Shown: positions 63,153 through 64,000 of the stretch, piece after piece
Layout: every line of letters starts with the position of its first letter
How positions within the stretch are numbered: position 1 is the stretch's first letter
Assembly (NCBI RefSeq): GCF_001299635.1
Contig: NZ_JRHN01000039.1
Span: 124,001-188,000, forward strand
Length of the DNA stretch: 64,000 bases
Reading direction: 5' to 3'
DNA from: Clostridioides difficile
Lineage (GTDB): Bacteria > Bacillota > Clostridia > Peptostreptococcales > Peptostreptococcaceae
Position numbers and translations under genes: made by a program
Notes under the pieces: generated by a model
What the model was told of the DNA's origin: nothing
Seen by the model: the letters and a program-made list of their open reading frames with translations, nothing else
Databases searched by the model: none

Positions 63153-63313
63153 AAATCTAACCCCCATAATATTTGAATACTATTATAGTTTATCCTAAGT
63201 AAATTGTTTTTTCAACCAATGAAAAAAATCAATATTTTAACTATTTTCATACAAAATTCATAAATATATGTTTTTTGCTTTTTATATACTATTTTTTTAA
63301 TCTTATATAAAAT

Positions 63314-63351
63314 AAATAGTCATATACTTTATTCTAAATATATGACTATTT
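63314..63351 (-). terminator. Terminator of the FUSC-like gene
   Basis: AAATAGTCATATA (63314-63326) pairs perfectly with TATATGACTATTT (63339-63351), followed on the minus strand by ATTTTATAT, 22 bases past the gene's stop. Confidence 0.75.
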
Positions 63352-63373
63352 CATGGTTTAATTAAATCAATAT

Positions 63374-64000
63374 CTATGCTATTTCTTCTATTGAAACTCT
63401 AGTGATATCACTTATTCTATACATTTCGTTGACACCATTTAAAGTCTGTAGCAAATTTAGACAAATTATTTTGTCACCTATATTCTTAGAATTTTTAATA
63501 CTTTCTAAAATTATCATTCTTCCTTCATCATACTTATCTACACTGTAATTTGAAATATAATTAGTATCTCTCAATATTTTTTCTATATCTTCATCTTTAA
63601 TTTTATTCTTATTAATATTTATATATAGATTATACATATTACTTATTAGTAATCTCTGATTTTCTAAAAAATCTTCTTGATATTTATCTTTATATATAGC
63701 ATTTATCAACATAATTCTATCTTCAATAAGTGATGGTACCAATAATAAATTCTTTATGTAATAAGTATTAGTCACATTTTCTATAGAATTATTGACTTCA
63801 TCAATTATATTTTTAACTATTCCTTTATACATGTCTATGACATGTTGATAACCAGTTTTAGCATCATATGGTAATATAAACTTATTTACTATTAATGCAA
63901 TAATGGCTCCTAATGCCACATATGAAATCCTACTTATGGTTAAAACATTAGGGTCTCCCATAACTACTGCTGAGCCAAGAGCTGAAACAGTTACACACAT
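63374..64000 (-). CDS. FUSC/aromatic-acid-exporter-like membrane protein (5' end cut by window)
   Basis: The last 208 residues of a larger protein; the frame is open to the right edge. The visible part begins within a helical hairpin (VSALGSAVVMGDP; ISYVALGAIIALIVNKFILP) and continues as a long cytoplasmic helical domain rich in Ile, Asn and Lys (GIVKNIIDEVNNSIENV). The phrase ALGAIIALIVNKFILPYD is typical of the FUSC superfamily, which includes aromatic-acid exporters such as AaeB and YccS. Methionine at 64000 is unlikely to be the start. Function beyond probable efflux cannot be given. Confidence 0.7.
   Translation of the reverse strand: MCVTVSALGSAVVMGDPNVLTISRISYVALGAIIALIVNKFILPYDAKTGYQHVIDMYKGIVKNIIDEVNNSIENVTNTYYIKNLLLVPSLIEDRIMLINAIYKDKYQEDFLENQRLLISNMYNLYININKNKIKDEDIEKILRDTNYISNYSVDKYDEGRMIILESIKNSKNIGDKIICLNLLQTLNGVNEMYRISDITRVSIEEIA

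Overview
The window is AT-rich Firmicute DNA, almost certainly from Clostridioides difficile or a very close relative. Three things point there. A cell-wall protein carries three CWB2 repeats in front of a glucosaminidase domain, matching my memory of Cwp24. Two tandem small helix-turn-helix genes, one unknown gene and then aroD reproduce the sin locus of that species as I recall it. Finally, the gene content is that of an amino-acid-fermenting anaerobe: a keto-acid:ferredoxin oxidoreductase, a molybdenum/tungsten oxidoreductase and an ADP-forming acyl-CoA ligase. No prophage, insertion sequence, CRISPR array, rRNA or tRNA was found.

Left part (1-16 kb): the 3'-truncated ATPase of a nitrate/sulfonate/taurine-type ABC importer; a two-gene soluble Mo/W oxidoreductase; a large SWIM-SNF2 helicase; a hydrolase; a DbpA-like RNA helicase; a stand-alone phage-endolysin-like amidase; two SPOCS-domain proteins (one fused to a DUF11-like domain) that look spore-related; an MFS exporter whose promoter carries a perfect TetR-type operator; and a lipoprotein resembling a glycoside hydrolase.

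Carbohydrate and cell-wall part (16-28 kb): a membrane-anchored GH73 glucosaminidase, a GH65 phosphorylase overlapping beta-phosphoglucomutase, a GH13 maltodextrin hydrolase, a PHP phosphatase, Cwp24 behind a terminator-like leader hairpin, and a ROK regulator followed by ferritin.

Energy part (29-39 kb): one minus-strand cluster reads transporter, HisC-type aminotransferase, four subunits of a 2-oxoacid:ferredoxin oxidoreductase, and ADP-forming acyl-CoA ligase. Together these would take up and transaminate an amino acid, oxidise the keto acid to acyl-CoA with reduction of ferredoxin, and recover ATP: a complete oxidative Stickland branch. Divergent from it are a sodium:solute symporter and a TetR regulator.

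Right part (39-64 kb): an esterase, an AI-2E family permease, an aldehyde dehydrogenase, a MarR-flavodoxin pair with a large operator, HflX, a MarR-controlled heterodimeric ABC exporter with one degenerate ATP site, a beta-carbonic anhydrase, the sin locus, aroD with a divergent LysR regulator, an Eis-like acetyltransferase, a Vat/CatB-type acetyltransferase, an Old-Yellow-Enzyme-type reductase, a radical SAM protein, an anchored hydrolase and the C-terminal part of a FUSC-like membrane protein that runs off the right edge.

Starts were corrected from the longest open frame where a Shine-Dalgarno sequence clearly favoured an internal codon. Gene names from C. difficile are from memory and were not checked by search.
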